NCBI GenBank assembly: GCA_963556495.2
Contig: OY747721.1
Coordinates: 29,756,349 to 29,820,348, forward strand
DNA length: 64,000 nucleotides
Reading direction: 5' to 3'
DNA from: Valencia hispanica
Lineage: Eukaryota > Chordata > Actinopteri > Cyprinodontiformes > Valenciidae
Position numbers and translations under genes: made by a program. Positions 1 through 9,379 of the stretch are shown here, piece after piece (the stretch's first letter is position 1; each line of letters begins with the position of its first letter). The notes below the pieces were generated by a model, which ran no database searches, was not told the origin of the DNA, and saw only the letters and a list, made by a program, of their open reading frames with translations.

Positions 1-63
1 ACAGAAATGAACGAGCACGCGGGAAGGTGAAATGAGAGCACAGAGAGAGCCCAGGGTCATAAA

Positions 64-813
64 TTAAATGTGTGTCTGTTCCTTTAAGATAGGCTTTAAA
101 TTAGAGTAAAAACACCTTTCCAACACTGCCTCACGGACTAAAACTGGGAGCTGGTTCCACAGGAGAGGTGGATGATAACTAAAAGATCTGCCTCCCATTC
201 TACTTTTAGAAATCCTAGGAACTACAAGTAAACCTGCAGTCTGAAAGCGAAGTGCTCTGTTGGGAACATATGAAACAATTGGATCTCTGATGTATGATGG
301 AGCTTGATTATTAAGGGCTTTGTATGTAAGAAGAAGGATCTTAAATTCTATTCTGGATTTAACAGGGAGCCAATGAAGGGAAGCTAAAACAGGAGAAATG
401 TGATCTCTCTTAATATTCATCAGAACTCTTGCTGCCGCATTTTGGATTAACTGAAGGCTTTTAATGGCATTTTGGGGACTACCTGATAGTAAAGAATTAC
501 AGTAGTCCAGCCTTGAGGTAACAAATGCATGGACTAGTTTCTCAGCATCACTCCTGGACAGGATGTTTCTAATTTTAGCAATATTCCGGAGGTGAAAGAA
601 GGAAATCCTAGAAACCTGTTCAATATGGGATATAAATGTCAAGTCTTGGTCAAAAATAACGCTGAGGTTCTTTACGTTATTACTCGGGGCCAATTTAATG
701 CCATCCAGATGAAGTGATTGACTAATCAGTTTCTTTTTTAGAACTTCTGGTCCAAAGAAGAATTTAAAAGCAAAAAGTTTAGATTCATCCATGTTTTTAT
801 GTCTTCCAGACAT
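64..813 (-). pseudogene. LINE-2 copy A: thumb and C-terminal domain
   Basis: About 249 residues match the region after the palm of fish LINE-2. Motifs in order are KNLSVIFDQDLTFISHI, RLDYCNSLLSGSPQ, LQLIQNAAARVL, HISPVLASLHWLPVKSRIEFKILLL, ALNNQAPSYI and the terminal LLWNQLP...L box. The function of this domain is unknown beyond being conserved in LINE-2. The stop codon falls near the start of the 3' UTR. This is the longest undamaged part of copy A. Confidence 0.85.
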
Positions 814-1274
814 GCCTGTAATCTACCTAACTGACTGGGTTCATCAGGATTTATGGATAAATATAGTTGTGTATGATCGGCATAGCTGTGGAAATCTGTC
901 CCATGCTGTCTACCAATGAGTCTACCAATGGGAAGCATATATATGGTGAAAAGAATTGGTCCAAGCACATAACCCTGTGGAACTCCACAAGTAACCCTTG
1001 AGAGTGAAGAAGATTGCTCATTTAGATGAACAAACTGGAATCTATCAGACAAATATGATTTAAACCAGCCTAGTGCTGTTCCTTTGATCCCTGCAACATG
1101 TTCAAGCCTTTCTAAGAGAATATTATGATCGACTGTGTCAACAGCAGCACTGAGATCTAACAAAACCAGAACAGACACAAGTCCATTATCTGAGACCATG
1201 AGAATATCATTAGTAACCTTCACCAGTGGTTTCAGTGCTATGATGAGCTCTGAAACCTGACTGAAACTCTTCAA
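738..1274 (-). pseudogene. LINE-2 copy A: RT palm with altered YADD box
   Basis: This piece carries the reverse transcriptase palm. VLLDLSAAVDTVDH holds the first catalytic aspartate and GVPQGYVLGPILF is block B. The YADD box at 873-884 reads YADH, so the second metal-binding aspartate is replaced by histidine. That alone would be expected to abolish polymerisation. The frame ends soon after the start of the thumb (DIKTWMNLNFLLLN) and the C-terminal domain continues in a different frame. Confidence 0.85.
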
Positions 1275-2004
1275 ACAGCTCGTTACTGTTTAGATGCTCA
1301 CAGACTTGATTAGCAACAATTTTCTCAAGGATTTTGGATAAGAAAGGAAGGTTAGATATAGGTCTGTAATTCACTAAGTCATCTTGATCAAGGGAAGGTT
1401 TCTTGAGTAAAGGTTTAATTACAGCTATTTTAAATTCTTGTGGTACGTATCCGTTTACTAAGGATAGATTCATCATATCCAAAATGGGGCCAGGAACCAA
1501 ATGGAACACTTCATTAAATAATTTGGTTGGGATTGGGTCCAACATACAAGTTGAAGGTTTAGATGAGGCTAATATTTTTGATAATTCCGAAAGCTCGACT
1601 GAATCAAAACAACCTAAGCACAAATGAGGTTCTACAGTTCTTTCCAATGCTGCCTCATTTACTGAGGAAGAAGTAATCCTGTTTGGGAGGATGCCAATGA
1701 TTTTATTTTTAATATAATTAATTTTATTTATGAAGAATCCCATAAAATCATCACTGCTAAGAGCTGGGGGAATAGTTGGATCAACAGAGCTATGACTCTG
1801 TGTAAGTTTGGCAACTGTACTAAAAAGAAACCTAGGATTGTTTTTATTCGCCTCTATTAATGATGAAAAATATGCTGTTCTAGCTTGTCGAAGGGTCTTT
1901 TTATACAGCAGTAGACTGTTATTCCAGGTTAAATAAGAATCCTCTAGATGTGTAGAGTGCCATTTTCTCTCCAACTTCCTACTATTCTGCTTTAAAGTAT
2001 GCAA
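1210..2004 (-). pseudogene. LINE-2 copy A: linker and RT fingers
   Basis: About 264 residues cover the basic linker (KLERKW, RTAYFSSLIEANKNNPRFLF) and the first reverse transcriptase blocks. Visible motifs are DPIPTKLF, IKPLLKKPSLD, NYRPISNLPFLSKILEK and FQSGFRAHHSTET. All are characteristic of fish LINE-2. The frame is lost just after HHSTET, where the normal protein would continue into the catalytic palm. The palm follows in another frame in the overlapping downstream piece, so a small indel near position 1,225-1,270 explains the break. Confidence 0.85.
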
Positions 2005-2200
2005 CTATGCGTTAAACCAAGGAGTCAGCCTCCTAAGGCTAGCCACTTTCTTTTTTTAAGGGGGCTACACTATCTAATGCCAAACGCAATGAGGACGTAA
2101 CGCTATGAACCAGACCATCAATTTCTGAAGGGTTAGAGATAGAATTGCTGCCATCCACTGTGTTACTCTGAGACACTGAGGAAAGTAAGAATGGAACAGA

Positions 2201-2425
2201 TTATATAAAAATTGTTACAGCATTGTCTGGTAAAGCTCTACTATAATGAAATTTTCTTTCAGATTTAAGATAGTCAGTTAAAGTAAATTCAAAAGTTATT
2301 AAGAAGTGGTCAGACAGGACCGGGGTATGTGGGTGGACTGTTAATTCCTCACACTCAATACCGTATGTCAGTACAAGGTCCAATGTGTGTTTGCCCGAGT
2401 GGGTCGATCCCTGTACTTTTTTCAT
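2201..2425 (-). pseudogene. LINE-2 copy A: endonuclease C-terminal piece
   Basis: This open stretch of about 74 residues contains HTLDLVLTYGIE and PVLSDHFLITFEF. These are the last two conserved blocks of the APE-type endonuclease of LINE-2/CR1 elements, including the SDH motif with the catalytic histidine. The endonuclease nicks target DNA for target-primed reverse transcription. The first two thirds of the domain are missing, so no activity is expected. About 200 bases of degraded linker separate it from the next coding piece. Confidence 0.8.
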
Positions 2426-2444
2426 TTTTCCCTCTTTTTTTAAA

Positions 2445-2525
2445 TCACCAAATCATGTAAAGCACCGTGAATTACCCTGTTGTTGAAAGTGTGCTATACA
2501 AATAAAATTGCCTTGCCTTGCAGGT
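2445..2525 (+). mobile_element. LINE-2 3' tail, plus strand
   Basis: This is a short 3' end of a LINE-2 subfamily: a GTAAAGCACC-type segment, then GTTGTTGAAAGTGTGCTATACAAATAAAATTG, ending in two copies of CCTTG. It is in the opposite orientation to copies A and B around it and is severely 5'-truncated. The same tail recurs at about 59.4 kb on the plus strand and at 27.8 kb on the minus strand. Confidence 0.75.
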
Positions 2526-2589
2526 GGGGTGCTGACAGCAGCTGGAACACCATCAGGAGGAACGGAGGGAGCCGGAACCAGTTGTTGTT

Positions 2590-2591
<2 letters not shown>

Positions 2592-2648
<57 letters not shown>
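2592..2648 (+). repeat. (TAA)19 microsatellite, tail of LINE-2 copy B
   Basis: Nineteen uninterrupted TAA units abut the 3' end of the minus-strand LINE-2 copy B. On the element's own strand this is an ATT repeat tail, as is common for this group. The long poly-isoleucine and poly-leucine reading frames here are artefacts of the repeat. Confidence 0.95.
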
Positions 2649-2649
<1 letters not shown>

Positions 2650-2807
2650 CTTTCTTTATAAAGCACCTTACACATCCAAAGGAGACCAGAGTACTGTACA
2701 GAACAATAAAAACAATCAATACAAATCCTAAGACAGTCAAATAAAGCATTGCTTACCCACATATAAAATACACTACATAACAGAACTCAACTGCTGTTGG
2801 TTTCTGA

Positions 2808-3641
2808 CTAGCTGGGGCCAAATGCCAGTCTAAAGAGATTAGTCTTTAAAAGTGAGTTAAAGACATCTAATGAACTTGCCTGTCTCCCAATAAGTGGAAG
2901 GGTGTTCCAAAGCCTGGGCGCTGCAAGAGAGAAAGCCCTGTCGCCTCGGGTCACATGCCGAGATCTTGGATCAACCAACAATAATTGATTGTCTGATCTC
3001 AGAGACCTCTTGGAAACATGAGGACATAAATGTTCTGACAAATAACGGCATGCTAGGCCATAAATACATTTGAAAACTAAAATTAATATCTTAAAATCAA
3101 TCATAAAAGGGACAGGCAACCAGTGCAAAAAACAAAGAATCAGAGTAATATGATCTCGCCGCTTGCTGCCCATCAATAGATGGGCAGCAGCGTTATGAAC
3201 AACCTGCAAATGGCCCAAGAGAGAATTGTCAAGGCCGAGACAAAGGGAGTTACAGTAGTCCAATCTAGAACTGATAAGGGCATGAATCACTTTTTCTAAA
3301 CTGGAGTGAGGTAGGTATGATTTAATTTGACTAATTAGCCTAAGTTGATGGAAACTCAATCGGACTACTGTTCTAATCTGCCTGTCAAGTTTAAAATTAT
3401 TATCAATTTGTACCCCAAGATTGCGGGCAATCGTACAGTTAAAAAATATCAGAGGAGAGATGGGGCTAGAGACTTCCCACAGTTCAGCTTTCCCAAATAT
3501 TAAGACCTCTGTTTTGTCTTGGTTCAAATGTAAAAACTTTGCTGCCAGCCAAGATTTAACCTCAACTAAACAGTTCAGCAAGATCTGTAAAGATTGCTTT
3601 TCCATATGATTGCCAAATTGATCTTCTCCCTGGAGCTCCAT
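2808..3641 (-). pseudogene. LINE-2 copy B: thumb and C-terminal domain
   Basis: About 277 residues start in the thumb ([23 protein letters not shown]) and continue through ARNLGVQIDNNF, SSRLDYCNSLCLGL, LQVVHNAAAHLLMG, RDHITLILCFLHWLPVPFMIDFKILILVFK and the final APRLWNTLPLIGRQ...F box. This is the complete C-terminal domain in one frame, but it lacks the preceding catalytic palm. Confidence 0.85.
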
Positions 3642-3786
3642 TACCCACCAGCCATCGATATAATCTCTCCCAACCAGAAACTGAAGTGATGAAGAAATAT
3701 ATAACTGAGTCCCTGGCTGCCAGCATAATTAGACATTCTACCTCCCCTCTGGCCTCACTGTTAAGGTGAGGTTAAATCTTCCAATA

Positions 3787-4518
3787 TTAAACAAGATTTT
3801 CCAAGATTTTTGAAAGAAAGGTTAACTTGGAGACAGGCCTAACGTTTGCAAGAACATTAGGGTTTAAATCCTTTTTTTTCAGGAAAGGTTGAACCACAGC
3901 ATGCTTAAAGGCATCTGGGAGACAACCTAATGTCAACAAGCTATTAAGTAATTTTAGAACATGTGGACTGAACACACTAAAGACCTTTAATAGCAGTCTA
4001 GGTGGGAAAGTGTCCTCTGGGCAAAATGAATATTTCTGTTTTTTTAGTATATCAAAAAGTTGTGCAGACATTAATGTAAAATCCTCAAAATCGACTGGAG
4101 AGAAATCATACATTTCAGAATCAGGCACAGAAGTAATAACTTCCTGCCTAGCAGTACGTACCTTCTCAAGATAAAACCTGGCAAAGGATTCAGACAATGA
4201 AACAGATGGAACCAAAGAAGTGGAATTACCCAGTTGCAAAAGTGATTTAAGGGAGTTAAAAATGACACGTGGCCTATCACCATTATCCAAGATAAACTTG
4301 GAAATAAACCAGTTTTTTTCATTTTTAACAGCAGACTGATACTTAAATAAGCATTGCTGCAGAATCTCCACAGAAATATGAAATCTGTCTTTCTTCCACT
4401 TTCTCTCGCCGCGTCGGCAGGTAGGTCCTAAACTCGGCCAGGACCTCTGGTGGAACGTTCCAGAAAAGTGGAGAGAAATGCAGGAAGCAGACAAAGACAA
4501 ACAAACACAGTCAAACAC
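3787..4518 (-). pseudogene. LINE-2 copy B: linker and RT fingers
   Basis: From the motif RRGERKWKKDRF onward the protein is LINE-2-like: LFKYQSAVKNEKNWFISKFI (linker), PEDTFPPRLLLKV, VVQPFLKKKDLNPN and NVRPVSKLTFLSKILENLV (RT block A region). The first 30 or so residues have no recognisable similarity and probably lie outside the element or in its degraded 5' end. The open frame stops right after the fingers, where the deletion begins. Confidence 0.75.
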
Positions 4519-4520
4519 CC

Positions 4521-4870
4521 CAGACTCCTAACATAATTAATGTATCACTCCTAATTATATGTATGATTGTGGCCCACTGTCAGACAATGTAATTGTTTAG
4601 TTTATAACATTGTGACTGTAGATTTCACATCCCTCATTCAGGGTGAGTTCAGCTTCAGAGACGAGCTGTTTCAGCTCATCGTTATGTTACAGAAAGCACG
4701 TTGTAATGATAACCTAGTCAAGGTGGGCTAATTTTCAAAGGGATTCATTGTTAAATACAACCAGTTCTCAGATTGTACTGCTATTAGAAGGACTGGATCA
4801 TGTGCAAATAGGGAAGGACCAGGTAAACTGACACCTGAAGGTCTTCCAGGTGTTTCACTGGGAGGAGTTA
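4521..4870. other. Unannotated spacer
   Basis: No coding similarity, repeat terminus or RNA gene was recognised between the LINE-2 copy B and the candidate promoter to the right. Confidence 0.4.
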
Positions 4871-4876
4871 TGAGGA

Positions 4877-4947
4877 TATAAAGACACCTGTATTGTGAAC
4901 AGTGGCATGTCTTTAACACGGTTCTGCTGACTGACTTCTACTATCAG
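4877..4947 (+). promoter_or_regulatory. Candidate TATA promoter and 5' exon of SNTX-like gene
   Basis: TATAAAG lies at 4,877-4,883. About 65 bases downstream CTATCAG is followed by GTAAGG (4,948), a good splice donor, which would give a short noncoding first exon of roughly 4,907-4,947. A spliced-looking exon with SNTX-family similarity lies 1.4 kb downstream on the same strand. The link between the two is inference; no transcript evidence is available from sequence alone. Confidence 0.35.
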
Positions 4948-5032
4948 GTAAGGGCTCATATGCTGGGAGCAGAAGGTCTCTAAACGTTTCCTTTTCTTTC
5001 TTTATGTTACTATCAGTGAGAACAGAATTATA

Positions 5033-6276
5033 CATATAGACAGAAGTGGGTAGTAAGTACTGCAGTTACATTTACTTGAATAACTGTTTGAATTTTTTTT
5101 TTTTTTTGTTTTTAAGTAGTTTTACTACTGCACTAATATTTTTATGAAGTATCGTTATTCTTACTTGAGTAAAGTTTCTGGCTACTCTACCCACAGCGAG
5201 TAACTTTACTGAACGAAACTGAATGCTTGTTTTGACCAAAACTGCATGAGACTCAACATACAGTTTATGTTGAAGTGAGACCTCTTGTTTATACACAAGC
5301 TTTATTATTTTAACATTGTTTTCTATCTTCTGAGGCTGTTGTGCCATTTGGAGGTCAAGTGGGGGTATCTTACTCTGGTCTAATATATATACATTACCTA
5401 TGGAAAGTATCAGTTTTAAAATTAGTTTACTTAGGGAAAAAAAAAGATTTTGAAAAATATTTCTTCTAGTCAAATTTGTTATTTTACAATTATGTCATGT
5501 ATTTGTATTTATTTTAGTCTTTAGAATTTGCACATAACTTTACTTTTTGTACAATTACATAAGTGTTAAAGGGGCTATATGCAACTTTTTCCCCAAAATA
5601 AACATAACAATAGCCTTTTTTTTGACCATTTATGACTCCAACATCTCCTGATGAGCATACTGACACCTTGTCAGCTCACTGTGGGTGCACCTATAAGCCT
5701 GTATCCAATTTTTTCTATTTTCTGTCGGGTCGGATTTTCCCGCGCTGTCTGCGGATGTGACGTCAAGCGCGTTCATATTAAATGTTTCAGATCACTCTGC
5801 CACCACCACTAGTCAGCACTTGCAAGCAATTCAATGGATTGTGCGAATACACAGACAAGACCCAGGACATCTCTGACACCAACAGTAACTCCACATAAGA
5901 CTAAAAATGTTAAACCCCTGACAAGTGCCCGAAAAAGATCGAAGATTGAGAGCGACCGGCGCAGGAGCACGCGCTGCGAGCAGAAAGGAAGAGCAGTTCC
6001 GTTTTTTGGCCACAGGTGTCTGTCGCGAGTTTAAATTTCAGAAAATTGCATATAGCCCCTTTAAATATTAAATCACATGCTATGATCTCAGAACAGGTGC
6101 AGCTTATGATAAAAAAACAAGTACTCAATACTTCACTAGCCTTTTTACCAAATGCATTTTTATTCTTGAGTATTTTTCTAGGATTACTACTTCATACTTT
6201 CGCTTGAGTAAAAATATGTTGTGCTTCTTTTACTTGAGTACAATTTTTGGCTACTCTACCCACCTCTGCATATAGA
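5033..6276. mobile_element. hAT-type (Tol2-like) non-autonomous element with 8-bp TSD
   Basis: The element proper is 5,041-6,268. It starts CAGAAGTGGGTAG and ends CTACCCACCTCTG, imperfect terminal inverted repeats. Both sides are flanked by the same 8 bases, CATATAGA (5,033-5,040 and 6,269-6,276), the hallmark of hAT insertion. Both ends are rich in ACTTGAGTA/TACTCAAGT motifs, as in Tol2-like hAT ends. No transposase frame is present. A TTAA-flanked MITE is nested inside at 5,570-6,060. Confidence 0.85.
5566..6064. mobile_element. TTAA-flanked MITE nested in the hAT element
   Basis: The element at 5,570-6,060 (491 bp) has terminal inverted repeats AGGGGCTATATGCAA on both ends and is flanked by TTAA at 5,566-5,569 and 6,061-6,064. 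TTAA duplication is typical of the piggyBac and Kolobok superfamilies. Termini starting with AG rather than CC favour Kolobok, but this is only suggestive. The interior is more GC-rich than its host hAT element and has no transposase frame. Confidence 0.75.
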
Positions 6277-6354
6277 TTCTGCTTGTTTTAAATGATATGA
6301 CTTTACTGATTTTGAAAAGGAGCTCTGTATTTAACAGTTTTCTTTCCTCTTCAG

Positions 6355-6453
6355 TTACAGCTGTGTCTTCATGTCAGATACAAGTAGCATCCCTGGGTCA
6401 GCCCTTTGCCTTAGGGATGCTGTATGATGCTCGCAGAGATCAGCGGATCACTG
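6355..6453 (+). pseudogene. SNTX-like N-terminal exon, start codon out of frame
   Basis: A pyrimidine-rich acceptor (ending TCTTCAG, with a second AG at 6,359-6,360) precedes, and a GTAAGC donor at 6,454 follows, a short exon. Its translation contains GQPFALGMLYDARRDQ, which resembles the start of the stonustoxin-like (SNTX) protein family. That family is widespread in non-venomous teleosts, so the similarity does not imply a venom role. The only nearby ATG (6,371) is in a different frame from this motif, so either the start lies upstream or the gene is broken. No following exon was recognised before the LINE-2 at 9.4 kb. Confidence 0.55.
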
Positions 6454-7370
6454 GTAAGCCGAGAGGATACCTGCTAAACTCTGATTTGTTTAGTTCAGAT
6501 CTACTAAATGGTTTATAATTCTTCTGGAAGTTTTCAGGAAATTAGGATACAGCTATAACAAGAGGCCTTGTTAGCTCCTTATCAATAGACTACAGGGAAT
6601 TAAGTTAATTACTTTCCACCCAGAATTTCCAGGATTTATTTGTATAAAAATGCAAATAATTACACCACCAAGAAAAAAAGATGTGAGGTGGGAAAATGCT
6701 GGGGTTGAGACATCTTTAGTCTATTTGCATTTATCTGCATCATAAATAGGGGCAACTAGGACTGCATGTCTCACTTTTTGCTCTAGTATATATTGCTCAT
6801 TATCCAAACATATTTCAAGAGCTATTTGTAGGTTAAATGAAAGTCTAGGATCTTGGCTTGAATATAACTCACCTTTCATTTTAACAATTTATTGTGATAA
6901 AAGAAAGGAACACTGACCCACTGTGACAACCTGTCCCTTGTTGGGATTGGTTGTCACAGTGTATAGGGTTGGTTGTCCCTATTAATTTGAATGGGGTTTT
7001 TGCTTAGAATTTAAGATTTTCTAAAGTTATGTAACATTTTGGTTGTTTTATAAAAACAACAGAAATTAGATTTGGTTTAGGAATAAGTAATAATCAACGT
7101 TCCTTGTGTTCAATTCCTAAAAATTAGCAAAGTAATGTATCATTCTGGTGAGTGGTAAAGTGGAGGAATGTATAGTTCTGAAATGTATAGCGTTAACAAA
7201 GCAATTAGTTTAATTTAATATAAAACACAAAAAACTTATCCCAACATTGTTCTTAATGTTCAAAATGCATGCAAATTTATTGGGTCTATAAAATGTTTCC
7301 CCAGTTAGTTTTCTGAAATATTATTTTAACTATTTAGACTTTGACAAAAATATCCTCACTATGCCTGGGG
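6454..7370. other. AT-rich spacer with one strong hairpin
   Basis: No gene or recognisable transposon was seen. The only notable structure is a perfect 13-bp inverted repeat, CACTGTGACAACC (6,919-6,931) and its complement (6,949-6,961), with a 17-base loop. Confidence 0.45.
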
Positions 7371-8052
7371 TGGTAACCGGATTACCTCCATAACGCGCTC
7401 ACGTGACGCCAACCGCGGGTCTGAGCGCCTTACCGTCATCACCGCCCCCCCCCCAAAAAAAGGCCTGCACACTTGTGTGTGAGCCAATTTTTTGTGATGC
7501 ATAATAACATTTCATGTGTTTCTAGCCTTATCCTACGATCTGTGTAATGTTTTGTACTTTGGGATTTAATATGCACACATGAAAGCATAACATGTGTTAC
7601 GGACAGCGTGTCAGAACTCCCGAAAGCGGAGCCACAGGTGAAAAGAAAATGAAAAAGCAACCGCCCTGAGCCGGCGAGGTGCAGGCATTTTTGAGCCGTG
7701 GTTCCCTGGCCAAAGCGGAGGCGCAGAGGAAATATCCAACCGGAGAACTGTGACCGCCAAATGTGCATGCACAAATAAAGTCAGTGGCCCAGTAGAGAAG
7801 AATGGGAAGACGAAATTTTATATATGGGGGCAGAAGTCTCCTCTGTGCGTAAAAGTGCCGAAGCAGGATTACGGTGTGCTCCTCTCCTGGGTAAGTTGTT
7901 GAGGGACACTCTCTGCCTTCACCAAAGACAGAACCGTCTTTGACACATAGTCGCTGCCGTAGTTTGGCCTCAAGGTACAGCTCGTTATGCACACGAGCAG
8001 GGTACAGCCGTGGCACAGCGCCGGTAGATATGTATGTATGTGTGTGTCTGTG
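7371..8052. other. GC-rich unclassified block
   Basis: Base composition changes from AT-rich to GC-rich at about 7,370, with several CpGs and a run of ten C, and returns to AT-rich at the microsatellite at 8,053. This pattern suggests an inserted repeat, but no termini or coding similarity were recognised. The open frames here are probably chance. Confidence 0.35.
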
Positions 8053-8073
8053 TATATATATATATATATATAT
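8053..8073 (+). repeat. (TA)n microsatellite
   Basis: About ten TA units follow a GTAT/GTGT stretch. The tyrosine-isoleucine-rich frames across it are repeat artefacts. Confidence 0.9.
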
Positions 8074-9379
8074 CAACGTATGAGCAGGAGGAAATATGAT
8101 GTAGAAGCCCCTCAAACTGGTCACAATGTTGCATCATGCATGAGGGATTTGGCTCATTGTTGTGTTCAGGGCATTTATTTATTTTCATGGATTTGGTTGC
8201 AATGCATGTAACAATTTAGGTTCACTTGATATATTTCCATTTAACATAGAACTAGGAAAATGTTATGATTAAATGCCTTTGGACAATGCAAATTAAAATC
8301 TAATAACCTTTTAGAAAAGCAAGCTGACAAAGTTTAATGACTCCTTACCCTATAATTTTTGAATTGACTTAATCAGAGACTTAAGTTATTAAAATGATTT
8401 TCAAGATATGACTACAAAAAAATCTTTTTTTAAATTATTTAGTCATCTAATAAGTAAAATGAGATAGATAAGAGCACAATTACCCTTTTTTCACAAAATA
8501 TGTTCTTTTCAACCATTTGTATTTTGGGAAAATATATTTTGTGTGATCTTTGTAATTCTCCGGACTGATATAAGTCAGATGAGTTTAGATTTGTATTGTT
8601 GGATTGCATTAGTTTAAGTTTATTCTTTCTTTTTTTTTAAACATAGATGTAATGTATGCAACGTATCATGGAAATTTTTATGCCAAACTAGCATCCAAGT
8701 CAAGACACTTTTGAGAAGATTTTAATTTCATTGGTAAGGTTGTTTCTTTTGTCATCACAAGAATGTTAAGTGCTCGTAAGAATATGGCAAGAGGTGTGAC
8801 CTCGACTCCAGGTTAAGGGGGGAAATGAACACAATGAAGTCCAGTGGGTTTTACAACCCCACCAGCCAGTTGCAGAAGACAGATTGTATCAAATGACTTT
8901 TTCCCTCCTCATAAACCAGTGTCTCATGACATTCTTCTGACCCAAAATTATGCCTCCTGGTTTTGGCAGTTGACCTGTGGGGGTTACTGAGCTGTACATT
9001 TCCATTTCAGAGAACAAGTTAGACATACCTGTAGTTGCTTGTTTTCCACCATAAATTACTTATCTGCTTGGGGCCATGTAAAAGAAAACAGCACAGGTGG
9101 GTGTAGTAACAAGTATTGTAAATCCTCCAATCAATTGAAGTTTAAAGGCACCAATAATTTAAAATATCTCACACATACAATGTGTGAGAATTAACCCAAC
9201 ATGTGTAGTCCTTGATCACACTCAGGACATGTGTAATTTGACACAACTGTTTTTGCAGTGTGAGTTTAATTCTTTATTGAAAAATTGGGATTTTGTTGCT
9301 CAAAGTGGCTCCATGGGTGTGGAGACATTTTACCTCTGGGGAAATTCTTCCAGCAAGCTGATAAGAACTTTAGTTTTAT
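8074..9379. other. Unannotated AT-rich stretch
   Basis: No coding similarity, splice-flanked exon or transposon end was recognised. The block ends where LINE-2 coding similarity begins. Confidence 0.4.

Larger units (their letters stand above)
1..2430 (-). mobile_element. LINE-2 (Maui-like) copy A, 5'-truncated, broken
   Basis: A non-LTR retrotransposon lies on the minus strand, with its 5' side at high coordinates. Reading leftward it shows the end of an endonuclease, a linker, a reverse transcriptase and the fish LINE-2 C-terminal domain, then a 3' UTR that runs off the window edge. The coding region is split into four frames, so it is dead. The 5' end is lost inside the endonuclease, which is the usual result of incomplete target-primed reverse transcription. 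The last 127 bases of the 3' region recur in inverted orientation near 58.4-58.5 kb. Family assignment rests on protein motifs; the subfamily is not determined. Confidence 0.9.
2649..4520 (-). mobile_element. LINE-2 copy B with internal deletion
   Basis: This is a second minus-strand LINE-2 of a different subfamily from copy A. It is 5'-truncated near 4,520 and ends at the TAA microsatellite. The coding region has two open pieces separated by about 145 bases, where roughly 200 residues of reverse transcriptase palm would be expected. No YADD box was found, so an internal deletion removed the catalytic core. Confidence 0.85.

Noticed and set aside
2480..2762. Overlapping frames rich in poly-isoleucine or poly-leucine
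   Set aside because: They read through the (TAA)19 microsatellite and have no other content.
7597..8211. Several open frames across 7.6-8.2 kb
   Set aside because: They overlap on both strands and read through the TA/GT repeat; no motif or splice context supports a protein.
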